DNA of 64,000 bases, from assembly GCA_905116865.2 (NCBI GenBank), contig CAJHNH020000791.1:1041383-1105382 (forward strand), written 5' to 3'. This DNA comes from Candidula unifasciata (Eukaryota; Mollusca; Gastropoda; Stylommatophora; Geomitridae). Made by a program: the position numbers and the translations under genes. This document shows positions 12,401 to 20,061 of the stretch, piece after piece (position 1 is the first letter of the stretch; each line of letters begins with the position of its first letter). The notes beneath the pieces are model-generated. The model had not been told where the DNA came from and ran no database searches. It was given only the letters and a program-made list of their open reading frames with translations.

Positions 12401-14569
12401 GATCTGTGAGAACACGAGAACATAAATGTGAGCAGCGTGTGCATCAGTCATAAAAACAGAAAAAAACTTTATTTTGACTGATCAGAAATATTGTAACATT
12501 TGCTGGACTGATTTTTGTTAAGACATTTAAGGTGAGATAAATAAGCAATCTGTAATACCTGTATTTACCACTTGGGGTGTAGGGGGAAGATCGTTGGGTG
12601 GGGGGGGGGGGGGGGTGTGGTGGGTGTAAATAATCCTGAGGACTTGAGGCTGCATGGCTAGCACAGCCAACATTAACTGTGCAGGGTCAGATTTCTGTGC
12701 TGTAAACATAGTAAGTATACATTGAGTCTTTGAAAGTGAAACCCTTATGTTTTTTTTTAATTCATTGTGGCTTTTTATACTCTTGGAGATTTACAGACAA
12801 GGGTGGAACTGTCAGGGTGTCTGTGGATAAAGTCTAACTGCTAGGCACATTGTTGTCACCAACTGAGATTTGTTATTATGGCAGGCTTCAATAAAATGCA
12901 ACAGTTGAGGTCCCTTTACACTCCAGTGGCGCATCGGCCATGTGAGGCTAGACGCATATTTCTAAAGACCTGTCTGCCCCCAATAGGTGATGTGGTCAAC
13001 AACACGCCAGCCGCCTTTGCTTCCCAGAACTTTACCTGGTACCCATTAAAGGCTGGGTCGACCTGACCATGGTGGCTCAGATTTACAAAAGTTTTCTAGA
13101 TAGATGAGTAGATTTTTAACTAGTTTCCACTTAGATGATTAGATTGAAAATGAGTTTACATGTAGATAAACAACTGAATGCAGTTGATGTATGATACCTA
13201 CAGCTTGTCGGAGACGTACGAAGAGAAACGCCAGGAGCATATCCTCAGTCTACAGAAAAAGGAGGATGAGATGAGGCAGATGTTTGTCATCCGAGTCAAG
13301 GAGAAGGAAGCTGAACTCAAGGAGGCAGAGAAAGAGGTACAGATTTCATTCGTTTGTGTCAATTGGCTCTAGCAGGAAGTTGTGTCTGATTAATGAATTT
13401 ATTCCCTGTCTTGATGTTAGAAACCTAAGAATGTAAGGGTATATGAAAACTCACAGACAAAACATGATGACACCAGACAAGAGAGAATCATGTGCTCAGG
13501 AAGTGCCCATTTCCGTTCAATGATGCTTATTGGGATAGGGAGCTGTAGACCATCAGCACTTGATGGATGTTATAATCAGTAACATATCAACCACCTTTAC
13601 TTCCCAGATTATTTCCCATACTTTAATTATAGCTGGATCAACCTGGGAGCCTAGGCCAACGTTAACAATCTGCAGTTTTGGGGGTCCAAACCACCAGGCT
13701 GGTAGGGTAAACACACTAGCCACTAGACCACCATAGCTCCTGTTGTATACAGATCAGTGAAGCTCATATCTGTGTTTGTTGTCCAACAGTTCTAGTTGTA
13801 TACAGATCAGTGAAGCTTATGTCTGTGTTTGTTGTCCAACAGTTCTAGTTGTATACAGATCAGTGAAGCTCATATCTGTGTTTGTTGTCCAACAGTTCTA
13901 GTTGTATACAGATCAGTGAAGCTTATGTCTGTGTTTGTTGTCCAACAGTTCTAGTTGTATACAGATCAGTGAAGCTTATGTCTATGTTTGTTGTCCAACA
14001 TTTCTAGTTGTATACAGATCAGTGAAGCTCATGTCTGTGTTTGTTGTCCAACAGTTCTAGTTGTATACAGATCAGTGAAGCTTATGTCTGTGTTTGTTGT
14101 CCAACAGTTCCTGTTGTATACAGATCAGTGAAGCTCATGTCTGTGTTTGTTGTCCAACAGCTGTAGCTGTATACATATCAGTGAAGCTTATGTCTATGTT
14201 TGTTGTCCAACAGTTCTAGTTGTATACAGATCAGTGAAGCTTATGTCTGTGTTTGTTGTCCAACAGTTCCTGTTGTATACAGATCAGTGAAGCTCATGTC
14301 TGTGTTTGTTGTCCAACAGCTGTAGCTGTGCAGATGTTTGAAGCTCATATTTGTTGTCCAACAGCAAAGAGCAGTGCAGATGTTTAAAGCTCAAATTTGT
14401 TGTCCAACAGCTCCACAATCGCTTTGATGCACTCAAGAGGCAGCACACAGAAGAGAAGCGCAAGCTGGAGGACAGCAAGAAGAGACTGGAGGATGAGATG
14501 AACCTCTTCGCCCAGCACAAGGCCCAAGTCCAGGCCCAAGCTTCCACAATTGGCAAAAAGAAGAAATAA
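276..14569 (+). CDS. Septin, SEPT6/8/10/11 group (spliced, 5' incomplete, 10 exons placed)
   Basis: GTP-binding cytoskeletal protein that assembles with other septins into filaments at the cell cortex, cytokinesis furrow and membranes. The joined exons read in order: the N-terminal [17 protein letters not shown] block typical of the SEPT6 group; G1 P-loop [10 protein letters not shown]3 [13 protein letters not shown]; the Tyr-His-Asp-Ser-Arg-Val-His region; G4 AKSD; the septin unique element with [15 protein letters not shown]; then a Lys/Glu-rich C-terminal coiled coil ending GKKKK-stop. Placed exons total about 1.18 kb (about 394 codons), against roughly 430 residues in vertebrate SEPT6. 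The true start lies upstream. Vertebrate SEPT6-group members bind but do not measurably hydrolyse GTP; that this copy behaves alike is inference. Oddity: about 13 residues containing the conserved Tyr-Pro-Trp-Gly motif are absent after exon 7, and exon 7 (phase 0) cannot join exon 8 (needs one base) in frame. This could be a real lesion or an assembly fault. Introns hold many minisatellites and SINE/LINE debris. Confidence 0.95.
842..886. repeat. Short 15-bp tandem repeat
   Basis: About three copies of GGTTACTGCAGTACT just upstream of the exon b polypyrimidine tract. Confidence 0.7.
931..1044 (+). CDS. Septin exon b, P-loop
   Basis: Acceptor TTTATCCAG ends at 930 and the donor GTACGC begins at 1045. 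Encodes G1 [20 protein letters not shown] followed by the switch-I region [15 protein letters not shown]. It ends in phase 1. A decayed copy of its 3' half lies about 167 bp downstream. Confidence 0.95.
1147..1212 (+). pseudogene. Decayed duplicate of the 3' half of septin exon b
   Basis: Intronic sequence parallels exon b from its AACTTTGACTC through CCCAGTAC, GACCTGCC and CACACAT, with a 5-nt deletion and scattered substitutions. Flanking intron sequence also resembles the sequence after exon b, so a segment of about 167 bp seems to have been tandemly duplicated and then decayed. The deletion breaks the frame and no donor is preserved. Confidence 0.75.
1195..1490. repeat. AT-rich degenerate tandem repeat in septin intron
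   Basis: Diverged units of TGATATTGTTGTATGT and TTCTACATATATAATG recur about five times. They grade from the sequence around the decayed exon copy, so exon duplication and repeat expansion may be one process. Confidence 0.65.
1949..2450. repeat. 50-53-bp minisatellite, about 9 copies
   Basis: Units begin CCTGTGTGCCCAGTACATCT and contain AAAAGTATCTTTTACC (itself a near-palindrome, AAAAGTA/TACTTTT type). The array ends about 70 bp before the acceptor of the next septin exon. Confidence 0.9.
2519..2600 (+). CDS. Septin exon c, G3
   Basis: Acceptor ATTTTTCAG ends at 2518; the donor GTGCAT follows at 2601. Encodes [20 protein letters not shown] then QINKED, the DxxG switch-II motif. It ends in phase 2, completed as Ser by the next exon. 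Confidence 0.95.
2820..3030 (+). repeat. Dispersed SINE-like repeat, family A copy 1
   Basis: Shares a collinear core with copies at 21890-22085, 53837-54066, 63590-63785 and 63790-63945. Shared landmarks in order are GTTTCCTTT, CATCTGCCTGA, GGAACCAACAGTCT, TACAAAT, CGAGTTCTGGA, CAAGACCAAA and TTTCC.CTGGAGTTTACAG. No coding capacity was seen. The family name is only a label used here. Confidence 0.75.
3182..3541. repeat. 25-bp minisatellite, about 14 copies
   Basis: Tandem copies of a unit containing CTTATCACTCAGTATTATCT. The unit lacks stops in all three plus frames, giving overlapping spurious frames. Intronic. Confidence 0.95.
3615..3682 (-). repeat. tRNA-like SINE head
   Basis: On the minus strand this reads GGTGGCACAGTGGCTAGAGC (box A-like TGGCACAGTGG at 3658-3668) and then AAGTTCAAACTTC (box B-like, 3615-3629) about 30 nt later. 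Spacing and boxes fit a Pol III internal promoter. A full cloverleaf is not evident, so this is a SINE relic rather than a tRNA gene. Confidence 0.55.
3933..4130. repeat. 65-68-bp repeat, 3 copies, abutting a septin acceptor
   Basis: Units contain GGAGATAAGTAG, CAGTAACGTGACATATGG and TCGCTGAACAAAGT. The last unit runs straight into the CTCTACTTTCAG acceptor of exon d. Confidence 0.9.
4143..4283 (+). CDS. Septin exon d
   Basis: Acceptor CTCTACTTTCAG ends at 4142; the donor GTAAGT begins at 4284. Encodes [20 protein letters not shown] then [20 protein letters not shown] and IAPTGHS. The strongly conserved Tyr-His-Asp-Ser-Arg block is intact. Ends in phase 2. Confidence 0.95.
4757..4975. repeat. 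113-bp duplication plus CA-rich microsatellite
   Basis: Two copies of a block starting CCACTCAAGCTCTCTGTCCT and ending in degenerate CACACATACATG repeats. Intronic. Frames on both strands are spurious. Confidence 0.8.
5520..5702. repeat. 90-bp tandem duplication
   Basis: Two copies starting TCTCCTAATGTT and sharing GTCACATTGTCCTCCGCCTG and CACATCCTTTAA. Intronic. Confidence 0.85.
5815..6192. repeat. 47-bp minisatellite, about 8 copies
   Basis: Units contain CTAGTCCATATGGTCA, AAATGTGATTCATATCA and ACTAAAATATAG. It ends about 120 bp before the acceptor of exon e. Confidence 0.95.
6311..6428 (+). CDS. Septin exon e, G4
   Basis: Acceptor TTTGAGCAG ends at 6310 and the donor GTTTGT begins at 6429. 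Encodes [43 protein letters not shown] is the G4 specificity motif in its usual septin form. Ends in phase 0. Confidence 0.95.
6752..7212. repeat. 21-22-bp minisatellite, about 20 copies
   Basis: Units of CTTGCACTTCCCCCTGTCTC with C-tract length variation. Pyrimidine-rich on the sense strand of the septin transcript. Long apparent frames here are repeat artefacts. Confidence 0.95.
7276..7515. repeat. 80-bp repeat, 3 units, containing the exon f acceptor
   Basis: Units run GATGTCATATGTATAAACTA ... CACCATGATGTCTGGTGACA and then GCTGATGT. The GGTGACAG acceptor and the first exon bases CTGATGT of exon f are repeated in each earlier unit. Confidence 0.85.
7508..7597 (+). CDS. Septin exon f
   Basis: Acceptor GGTGACAG ends at 7507; the donor GTGAGT begins at 7598. 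Encodes [20 protein letters not shown] then [10 protein letters not shown], the conserved Phe-Pro-Thr-Asp-Asp-Glu block. Phase 0 at both ends. Confidence 0.93.
7598..8695 (+). other. Septin intron, first part: no recognised feature
   Basis: About 1.1 kb of apparently unique intronic sequence. Open frames of 60-80 codons occur on both strands, but none resembles a known family. There is a poly-T run near 8349-8361. Confidence 0.6.
8698..8812. repeat. Diverged CCAGACAATATAG-type minisatellite, left block
   Basis: Degenerate units around GCACCAGACAAAATAG. The same motif reappears in clean form at 9580-9805, on the other side of a LINE fragment. Confidence 0.7.
8815..9510 (-). mobile_element. 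LINE remnant: RT palm fragment plus RNase H C-terminus and 3' end
   Basis: On the minus strand, around 9508-9221, an open frame carries an RT palm-like [20 protein letters not shown] followed by INPEKA. Downstream, 9084-8851 reads [13 protein letters not shown], the C-terminal signature of LINE-encoded RNase H, then [20 protein letters not shown]. Stops and frameshifts separate the parts, so it is dead. The 3' end matches fragments at 33970-34610 and 36190-36335. RT plus RNase H suggests an I/Jockey-like non-LTR element; the clade is not resolved. Confidence 0.75.
9580..9805. repeat. 23-bp minisatellite, about 10 copies
   Basis: Clean tandem copies of GGCACCAGACAACAGACAAT plus ATA. Intronic to septin. 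Confidence 0.95.
9873..10050. repeat. 59-bp repeat, 3 copies
   Basis: Units contain AAGAAAGCTGGCAAGAAAAG, AACTGGTCACCTCAGTTCAT and CCTACTCTAGGAG. Confidence 0.95.
10263..10319 (+). CDS. Septin exon g, truncated
   Basis: Acceptor TTTCCATAG ends at 10262. Encodes [19 protein letters not shown] and then loses homology: the next codons (Phe-Gly-His-Gln) do not continue the family sequence. In other septins this exon runs on through Arg-x-Tyr-Pro-Trp-Gly-x-Val. No donor lies at 10320. A possible GTAAAA donor at 10365 is in the wrong phase for exon h. The end given is the last conserved codon. Confidence 0.85.
10485..10768. repeat. 40-bp minisatellite, about 7 copies
   Basis: Exact 40-bp period with TTTCCCCTTTAACTTTCCCA and TCATCACCATGTATTCC. 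It sits in the short interval between septin exons g and h, where the conserved exon segment is missing. Confidence 0.95.
10812..10968 (+). CDS. Septin exon h, septin unique element
   Basis: Acceptor CTCCACAG ends at 10811; the donor GTATAT begins at 10969. Encodes [40 protein letters not shown] and [11 protein letters not shown]. The first codon needs one G from the previous exon, which the visible exon g does not supply. Ends in phase 2. Confidence 0.95.
11026..11065 (+). repeat. tRNA-like SINE 5' head at the edge of a minisatellite
   Basis: GTGGCTGGCCGAACGGTTAG then AATGCTGGGCTCG matches a tRNA 5' half, with box A TGGCCGAACGG. Sequence immediately downstream (GCTCGTAGATTGTCACTGTG) is the first unit of the 31-bp array, so box B is not present. 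Confidence 0.5.
11055..12386. repeat. 31-bp minisatellite, about 42 copies
   Basis: Units of GTAGATTGTCACTGTGGTTA plus GTTTCCCATTC, with variants (TCC or TTT before GTAG, loss of GT). The first 350 bp are more disordered than the rest. Intronic to septin. Confidence 0.97.
12597..12616. repeat. Poly-G run, G-quadruplex candidate
   Basis: About 16 consecutive G on the plus strand, flanked by GGG and GTGGTGGG groups. Confidence 0.7.
12915..13066 (-). repeat. SINE body, family B copy 1
   Basis: Shares with 37090-37240 the plus-strand landmarks CACGCCAGCCGCCTTT, TGGTCAACA and GGGTCGACCTG, plus a weaker match in the preceding 60 bp. The copy at 13530-13740 carries a tRNA-like head on the minus strand, so this is taken as a minus-strand SINE without its head. 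Confidence 0.65.
13204..13336 (+). CDS. Septin exon i, coiled coil start
   Basis: Acceptor ATACCTACAG ends at 13203; the donor GTACAG begins at 13337. Encodes [40 protein letters not shown] and EAEKE, matching the [20 protein letters not shown] signature of SEPT6-group proteins. Ends in phase 0. Confidence 0.95.
13530..13740 (-). repeat. tRNA-headed SINE, family B copy 2 (head plus body)
   Basis: Minus strand from 13740: box A-like TGGTCTAGTGG (13720-13730) and, about 28 nt on, box B-like GGTTTGGACCC (13682-13692). A body follows that matches the copies at 12915 and 37090 through CTCCCAGGTTGATCC and AAAGGTGGTTGA. The layout is that of a tRNA-derived SINE. Confidence 0.65.
13741..14410. repeat. 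53-bp minisatellite carrying 3' splice site copies
   Basis: About 12 units of TTGTATACAGATCAGTGAAG ... GTTTGTTGTCCAACAG. The last unit supplies the true acceptor of the final septin exon at 14410. Nearly all other units keep the pyrimidine tract and CAG; one reads CAT instead. Confidence 0.95.
14411..14569 (+). CDS. Septin last exon, coiled coil and stop
   Basis: Acceptor GTTGTCCAACAG ends at 14410; stop TAA is at 14567-14569. Encodes [40 protein letters not shown] and [12 protein letters not shown]. Heptad-rich coiled coil with a basic C-terminus, as in shorter isoforms of SEPT6-group septins. Confidence 0.95.
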   Translation, partial: LHNRFDALKRQHTEEKRKLEDSKKRLEDEMNLFAQHKAQVQAQASTIGKKKK

Positions 14570-16290
14570 ACTGCTGGAGGATCCGAACCCATATTCTGCA
14601 GGATTGTCATATTTCTATATCATTTTCAGCTTAGCACTGATGCAACTGTTTCTTTATGTATCTCTGTGTATCGTGGATTATCATCATATCAACATATTCT
14701 TATGTCTGGACGGTACACGTCATGACTGTTAGCTTGATCGCAAACAGACAGCTAGCAAAAACCTGGTGCTTGTTTTAAGTTCACTGACCCAGTCTCACCA
14801 TTTTATTTGTGTGTGCCAGATTTTTTAACAACCAAAATATGCTGAAGAGGTATCCCACTGAAATGCTGATAGTTATGCTCTGTTTTAGTTCAAGGAAATC
14901 TTTTTTGTTGCGTAGAAATGTGAACATGTGAAAAATATTTCTGATATTTGACCCCCATGTGGGTTCTGCTGCTGTGTGTTGAATATGAATTTGTTGTTTT
15001 AAAGTTAGTGGCTCAGAAATATTACAAAACAATTAAGGAAGGTCTTGATCGGTCACCAGTCTCATTTCATATGTTAGCTTTGTCAGAAATAATCCATTAA
15101 TCTTGACTATTAAATGATGTTTTTAAATTGAAAACATGAATTATCAGACCTGACACAAAAGACTAATAGTAATCTCAGATACGAAAGACAAAAGCCTGAT
15201 ACACAAATCATCATTATGACTGTTGAAACGAGACAGGAAATCTTGAAAACATTTTACCGACTGAGCTCAAATATTTAGCAAATGGTTGCAGAGAAATCTG
15301 TTGTGATCTTTTCAGTTGTGTGAAATGTATTTGTTTCTGATGAAGGCTTGTTGGCAGTGTTGTCACACTTTCTGATTCCATGAAACTAAACAAGGTTATT
15401 ACAGATTTCAGTTTTTCTTTCATTTCAGTCTTTCCACACAATTGAGCACTGTCTACGACTCAGGACTGGTTTTTTTTTTTGGTATACTTCTCGTCATTGC
15501 TCTGTTTATTGTTATATATCTAATTTTTTTAACAATGCATCTAAATTTTGGAAAGATTTCCCGGAATCAAAATTGTCATTTCAGTTTTGCTGAGTTGTCT
15601 GCACTTGGTAACACTTTTGAAATGTAAATGACAGCTTCTGCTGGTTAAAGTAACCGCCTGTTTGGCATGACTCCTGGCATGTATGTATCAGGACTGTGCC
15701 TTCTGTGTTCTTTACACACCCCGAACAGGTGGTTTGTTGAACCTTCTAAATGTTTAGTGCAGTCATAACCTTTGTTAATTCAGTCCAAACTAACAAGAGA
15801 GTGTATATAATCACAAAGAAGTTGTTTTTAATGGAAAGTGAACAGCAGCGAAAGTATTACTCAAGTATTATCTGGCATGATAATTGTAGAGGACAAAAGT
15901 AGAGATAAGACGACTCTAGAAAACATCAGTATTTGATGCTACAGTCCGGAGAGACTAACCCGACAACAAATGGCTGTAAACGTCAAATGTGTCGGCTGAA
16001 AGGTGCAAGTATTGCGGCCATGTTGAGCATGGGCATTTGTTTCTGATGAAGCTTGTTGGCTGTGTCTTCACACTTTCTGAAGATGTACGTATTACCTGTA
16101 GTCTGCTAACATTTGAGTCAATCCACACAATCTCGCACTGTCTACGACTCAGGCCTGTTATCTTTATTTTTTTGTTGATGGGCCTTCTCCTGTACTTTGT
16201 TATATTGGTATTATTATTAATTGTCTCCACGGCTCCACAAGAAAATGTACACATGAATCAAAATTTTCATTTCCTAGCCCTGAGTTGTTA
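14570..16290 (+). other. Septin 3' UTR and flank, with an internal 0.7-kb duplication
   Basis: No coding homology. Segment 15330-15800 recurs at about 16037-16500 with a period of about 700 bp. Shared landmarks are TTGTTTCTGATGAAG, CACTGTCTACGACTCAGG, ACTCCTGGCATGTATGTATC and TGAACCTTCTAAATGTTTAG. An ATTAAA near 15108 and AATAAA at 17877 are the possible poly(A) signals. Confidence 0.6.
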
Positions 16291-16500
16291 GCGCATCCCA
16301 CATCTGTTATACAGCCCACATCTGTTGTACAGCCCACATCTGTTGTACAACCCACGTTTGTTGTACAGACTCCTGGCATGTATGTATCAGGACAGCCCAC
16401 TTCTGTTATACAGCCCACAACTCACATCTGGTATACTTGAACCTTCTAAATGTTTAGTACATCCTAACATCTGTTTATGCAGTCCCACTATCAGTTTGTA
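16037..16500. repeat. Second copy of the 0.7-kb duplication, interrupted by satellite
   Basis: Matches 15330-15800 in the same order and orientation. Between shared landmarks, unique sequence of copy 1 is replaced by ACAGCCCAC.TCTGTTATAC units of the neighbouring satellite. Confidence 0.7.
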
Positions 16501-17642
16501 TAGCCTACATCAGTTTACAGCCCACATCAGTTATACAGCCACGAAAGTTATACAGCTCACATATTATACAGCCCACGTCTGTATACAGCCCACGTCTGTT
16601 ATACAGCCCACATCTGTTATACAGCCCACATCTGTTATACAGCCCACATCTGTTATACCGACAACAAATCTGTTATACAGCCCAAATCTGTTATCAGCCC
16701 ACAAGGTGTTATACAGCCCACATCTTTTATACATGCCCACATCTGTTATACAGCCCACATCTGTTATACAGCCCACATCTGTTATACAGCCACATCTGTT
16801 ATACAGCCCACGTCTGTTATACATGCCACGTCTGTTATCTACATCCCACGTGATAATACAGCCCACATCTGTTATACAGCCCACTTCTGTGGTTTCAGAA
16901 ATCGTCTGTTATACAGCCCACATCTGTTATGTGGCCCACGTCTGTTATACAGCCCACTGTTGTTATGATGGGCCACGTCTGTTATACAGCCCACGTTTGT
17001 TATACAGCCCACGTCTGTTATACAGCCCCATCTGTTATACACAAGAATCTGTTATACATGAACATCTATTGTTTTACAGCCCACATCTATTGTTTTACAG
17101 CCCACATCTGTTGTTTTACAGCCCACATCTGTTGTTTTACAGCCCACATCTGTTGTTTTACAGCCCACATTTATTGTTATACAGACCACATCTGTTGTTT
17201 TACAGCCCACATCTGTTGTTTTACAGCCCATATCTGTTGTTATACAGCCCACATCTGTTATACAGCCCACATCTGTTATACAGCCCACATCTGTTATGCA
17301 TCCCACATCAGTTATACAGCCCACATCTGTTATACAGCCCACATCAGTTATACAGCCCACATCAGTTATACAGCCCACATCTGTTATACAGCCCACATCT
17401 GTTATACAGGCTATGTCTGTTATACAGCCCACGTCTGTTATACAGCCCACATCTGTTATACAGCCCACATCTGTTATACAGCCTACATCTATTGTTTTAC
17501 AGCCCACATCTGTTGTTTTACAGCCCACATCTGTTGTTTTACAGCCCACATCTGTTGTTTTACAGCCTACATTTATTGTTATACAGACCACATCTGTTGT
17601 TTTACAGCCCATATCTGTTGTTATACAGCCCACATCTGTAAT
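16290..17642. repeat. 18/21-bp satellite, about 70 copies
   Basis: Two interleaved unit types, CACATCTGTTATACAGCC (18 bp) and CACATCTGTTGTTTTACAGCC minus one base class (21 bp). A block with the rare variant ACATTTATTGTTATACAG occurs twice, 401 bp apart (17168 and 17569). Open frames of up to 438 codons here come from unit lengths divisible by three. Confidence 0.95.
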
Positions 17643-17876
17643 ACTTTGTTATGTCAGTTGCTAACAGTAGTCACTTGTTGACTGTCTAGTGCAATATGTA
17701 TCTTAGTCACCTGTTTGTTGTGCCTTGCTGGCCGCTGGTGCCCTGTGCTTATATTTTTTTTTTTTTTTTAACATTAAGATTGTACACAACAATAGTTGTT
17801 GATATATCTGATAGTAGCTATTGCTTATGTATCTTAGCACATCCAGTTTCTTTATTTCTTATTGTCAGTTTTGAAA

Positions 17877-17882
17877 AATAAA
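17877..17882 (+). promoter_or_regulatory. Possible poly(A) signal AATAAA
   Basis: Canonical hexamer followed by TGTGTAATGGGTGC. If used by septin, the 3' UTR would be 3.3 kb and would include the 18/21-bp satellite. Confidence 0.3.
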
Positions 17883-17939
17883 TGTGTAATGGGTGCTTTA
17901 AATGCATATTTTGAAGTGACAAAGATGGAATGCTATTTG

Positions 17940-19460
17940 TGTTGTTATGAACACGTGATGTTTATGTTGTTGTAAACACCTGATGTTTGTGTTGTTGTGC
18001 ACACCTGATGTTTGTGTAGTTGTGCACACCTGATGTTTGTGTTGTTGTGCACACCTGATGTTTGTGTTGTAGTAACCACCTGATGTTTGTGTTGTTGTGC
18101 ACACCTGATGTTTGTGTTGCTGTGCACACCTGATGTTTGTGTTGTTGTGCACACCTGATGTTTGTGTTGTTGTGCACACCTGATGTTTGTGTTGTTGTGC
18201 ACACCTGATGTTTGTGTTGTTGTGCACACCTGATATTTATGTTGTTGTGCACACCTGATGTTTGTGTTGTTGTGCACACCTGATGTTTGTGTTGTTGTGC
18301 ACACCTGATGTTTGTGTTGTTGTTAACACCTGGTGTTGGTGTTGTAATGAACACCTGATGTTTGTGTTGTTGTGCACACCTGATGTTTGTGTTGTTGTAA
18401 ACACCTGATGTTTGTGTTGTAAACACCGGATGTTTGTGTTGTTGTTAACACCTGGTGTTGGTGTTGTAATGAACACCTGATGTTTGTGTTGTTGTACACA
18501 CCTGATGTTTGTGTTGTTGTAAACACCTAATGTTTGTGTTGTTGTGCACACCTGATGTTTGTGTTGTTGTAAACACCTGATGTTTGTGTTGTAAACACCG
18601 GATGTTTGTGTTGTTGTTAACACCGGATGTTTGTGTTGTTGTTAACACCTGGTGTTGGTGTTGTAATGAACACCTGATGTTTGTGTTGTTGTACACACCT
18701 GATGTTTGTGTTGTTGTACACACCTGATGTTTGTGTTGTTGTAAACACCTGATGTTTGTGTGATGTAAACACCTGCTGTTTGTTTTGTTGTAAACACCTG
18801 ATGTTTATGTTGTTGTAAACACCTGATGTTTATGTTGTTGTAAACACCTGATGTTTGTATTGTTGTGAACACCTGATGTTTATGTTGTTGTAAACACCTG
18901 ATGTTTATGTTGCTGTAAACACCTGATGTTTATGTTGTTGTAAACACCTGGTGTTTGTGTTGTTGTAAACACCTGATGTTTGTGTGATGTTAACACCTGA
19001 TGTTTGTGTTGTTGTAAACACCCGATGTTTGTGTTGATGTAAACACCTGATTTTTGTGTTGTTGTGAACACCTGATGTTTATGTTGTTGTAAACACCTGA
19101 TGTTTGTGTTGTTGTAAACACCTGATGTTTGTGTTGTTGTAAACACCTGATGTTTTGTGTTGTTGTAAACACCTGATGTTTGTGTTGTTAAAAACACCTG
19201 GTGTTTGTGTGATATGAACACCTGATGTTTGTGTGATGTAAACACCTGATGTTTGTGTTGTTGTAAACACCTGCTGTTTGTGTGATGTTAACACCTGATG
19301 TTTGTGTGATGTAAACACCTGATGTCTGTGTTGTTGTAAACACCTGCAGTTTGTGTGATGTAAACACCTGATGTTTATGTTGTTGTAACCACCTGATGTT
19401 TATGTTGTTGTAAACACCTGATGTCTATGTTGTTGTGAACACCTGATGTTTATGTGATGT
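17940..19460. repeat. 25-bp satellite, about 60 copies
   Basis: Units of ACACCTGATGTTTGTGTTGT plus TGTGC or TGTAA. Two subtypes occupy different ends: TGTGCACACC on the left, TGTAAACACC on the right. TGTGTTGTTGTGCACACC-type units give spurious minus-strand frames. Confidence 0.95.
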
Positions 19461-19547
19461 GAAGGCTCTTCTACCTCTGATATAGAACTTGTGGGGAATT
19501 AGACATTTTGTGACAATTCAAGTTTGATATTTGCTTTGGCTTGATTA

Positions 19548-19915
19548 GCTGTTCACTGTGATGAGGCCCTGTTGTTTAGCTGTTCACTGTGATGAGGCCC
19601 TGTTGTTTAGCTGTTCACTGTGATGAGGCCCTGTTGTTTAGTTGTTCAGTGTGATGAGGCCCTGTTGTTTAGTTGTTCACTGTGATGAGGCCCTGTTATT
19701 TAGTTGTTCACTGTGATGAGGCCCTGTTGTTTAGTTTTCACTGTGATGGGGCCCTGTTGTTTAGTTGTTCACTGTGATGAGACCCTGTTGTTCACTGTGA
19801 TGAGGCCCTGTTGTTTAGCTGTTCACTGTGATGAGGCTCTCTTGTTTAGTTGTTCACTGTGATGAGGCCCTCTTGTTCAGCTGTTCACTGATGAGGCCCT
19901 CTTGTTTAGTTGTGC
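19548..19915. repeat. 30-bp minisatellite, about 12 copies
   Basis: Units of TTCACTGTGATGAGGCCCTG plus TTGTTTAGCTG, with some shortened units. Confidence 0.95.
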
Positions 19916-20061
19916 TTCCGGGGTGTGCTGCTTTTCTCCACACTGAATATTTCTGATTTATTTCACTAAGCCATTGGTTGGATATTAGAAAATGCTGTGA
20001 CATAGTGATTATACTTGGTACATCTCCCCTTGGAGGTGAGATGTTGTATGACCCAAAGATT

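Noticed and set aside
16325..17641. 438-codon plus frame resembling a Tyr/His/Leu-rich repeat protein
   Set aside because: Unit lengths of 18 and 21 bp keep the frame; the opposite strand is open too, and there is no homology.
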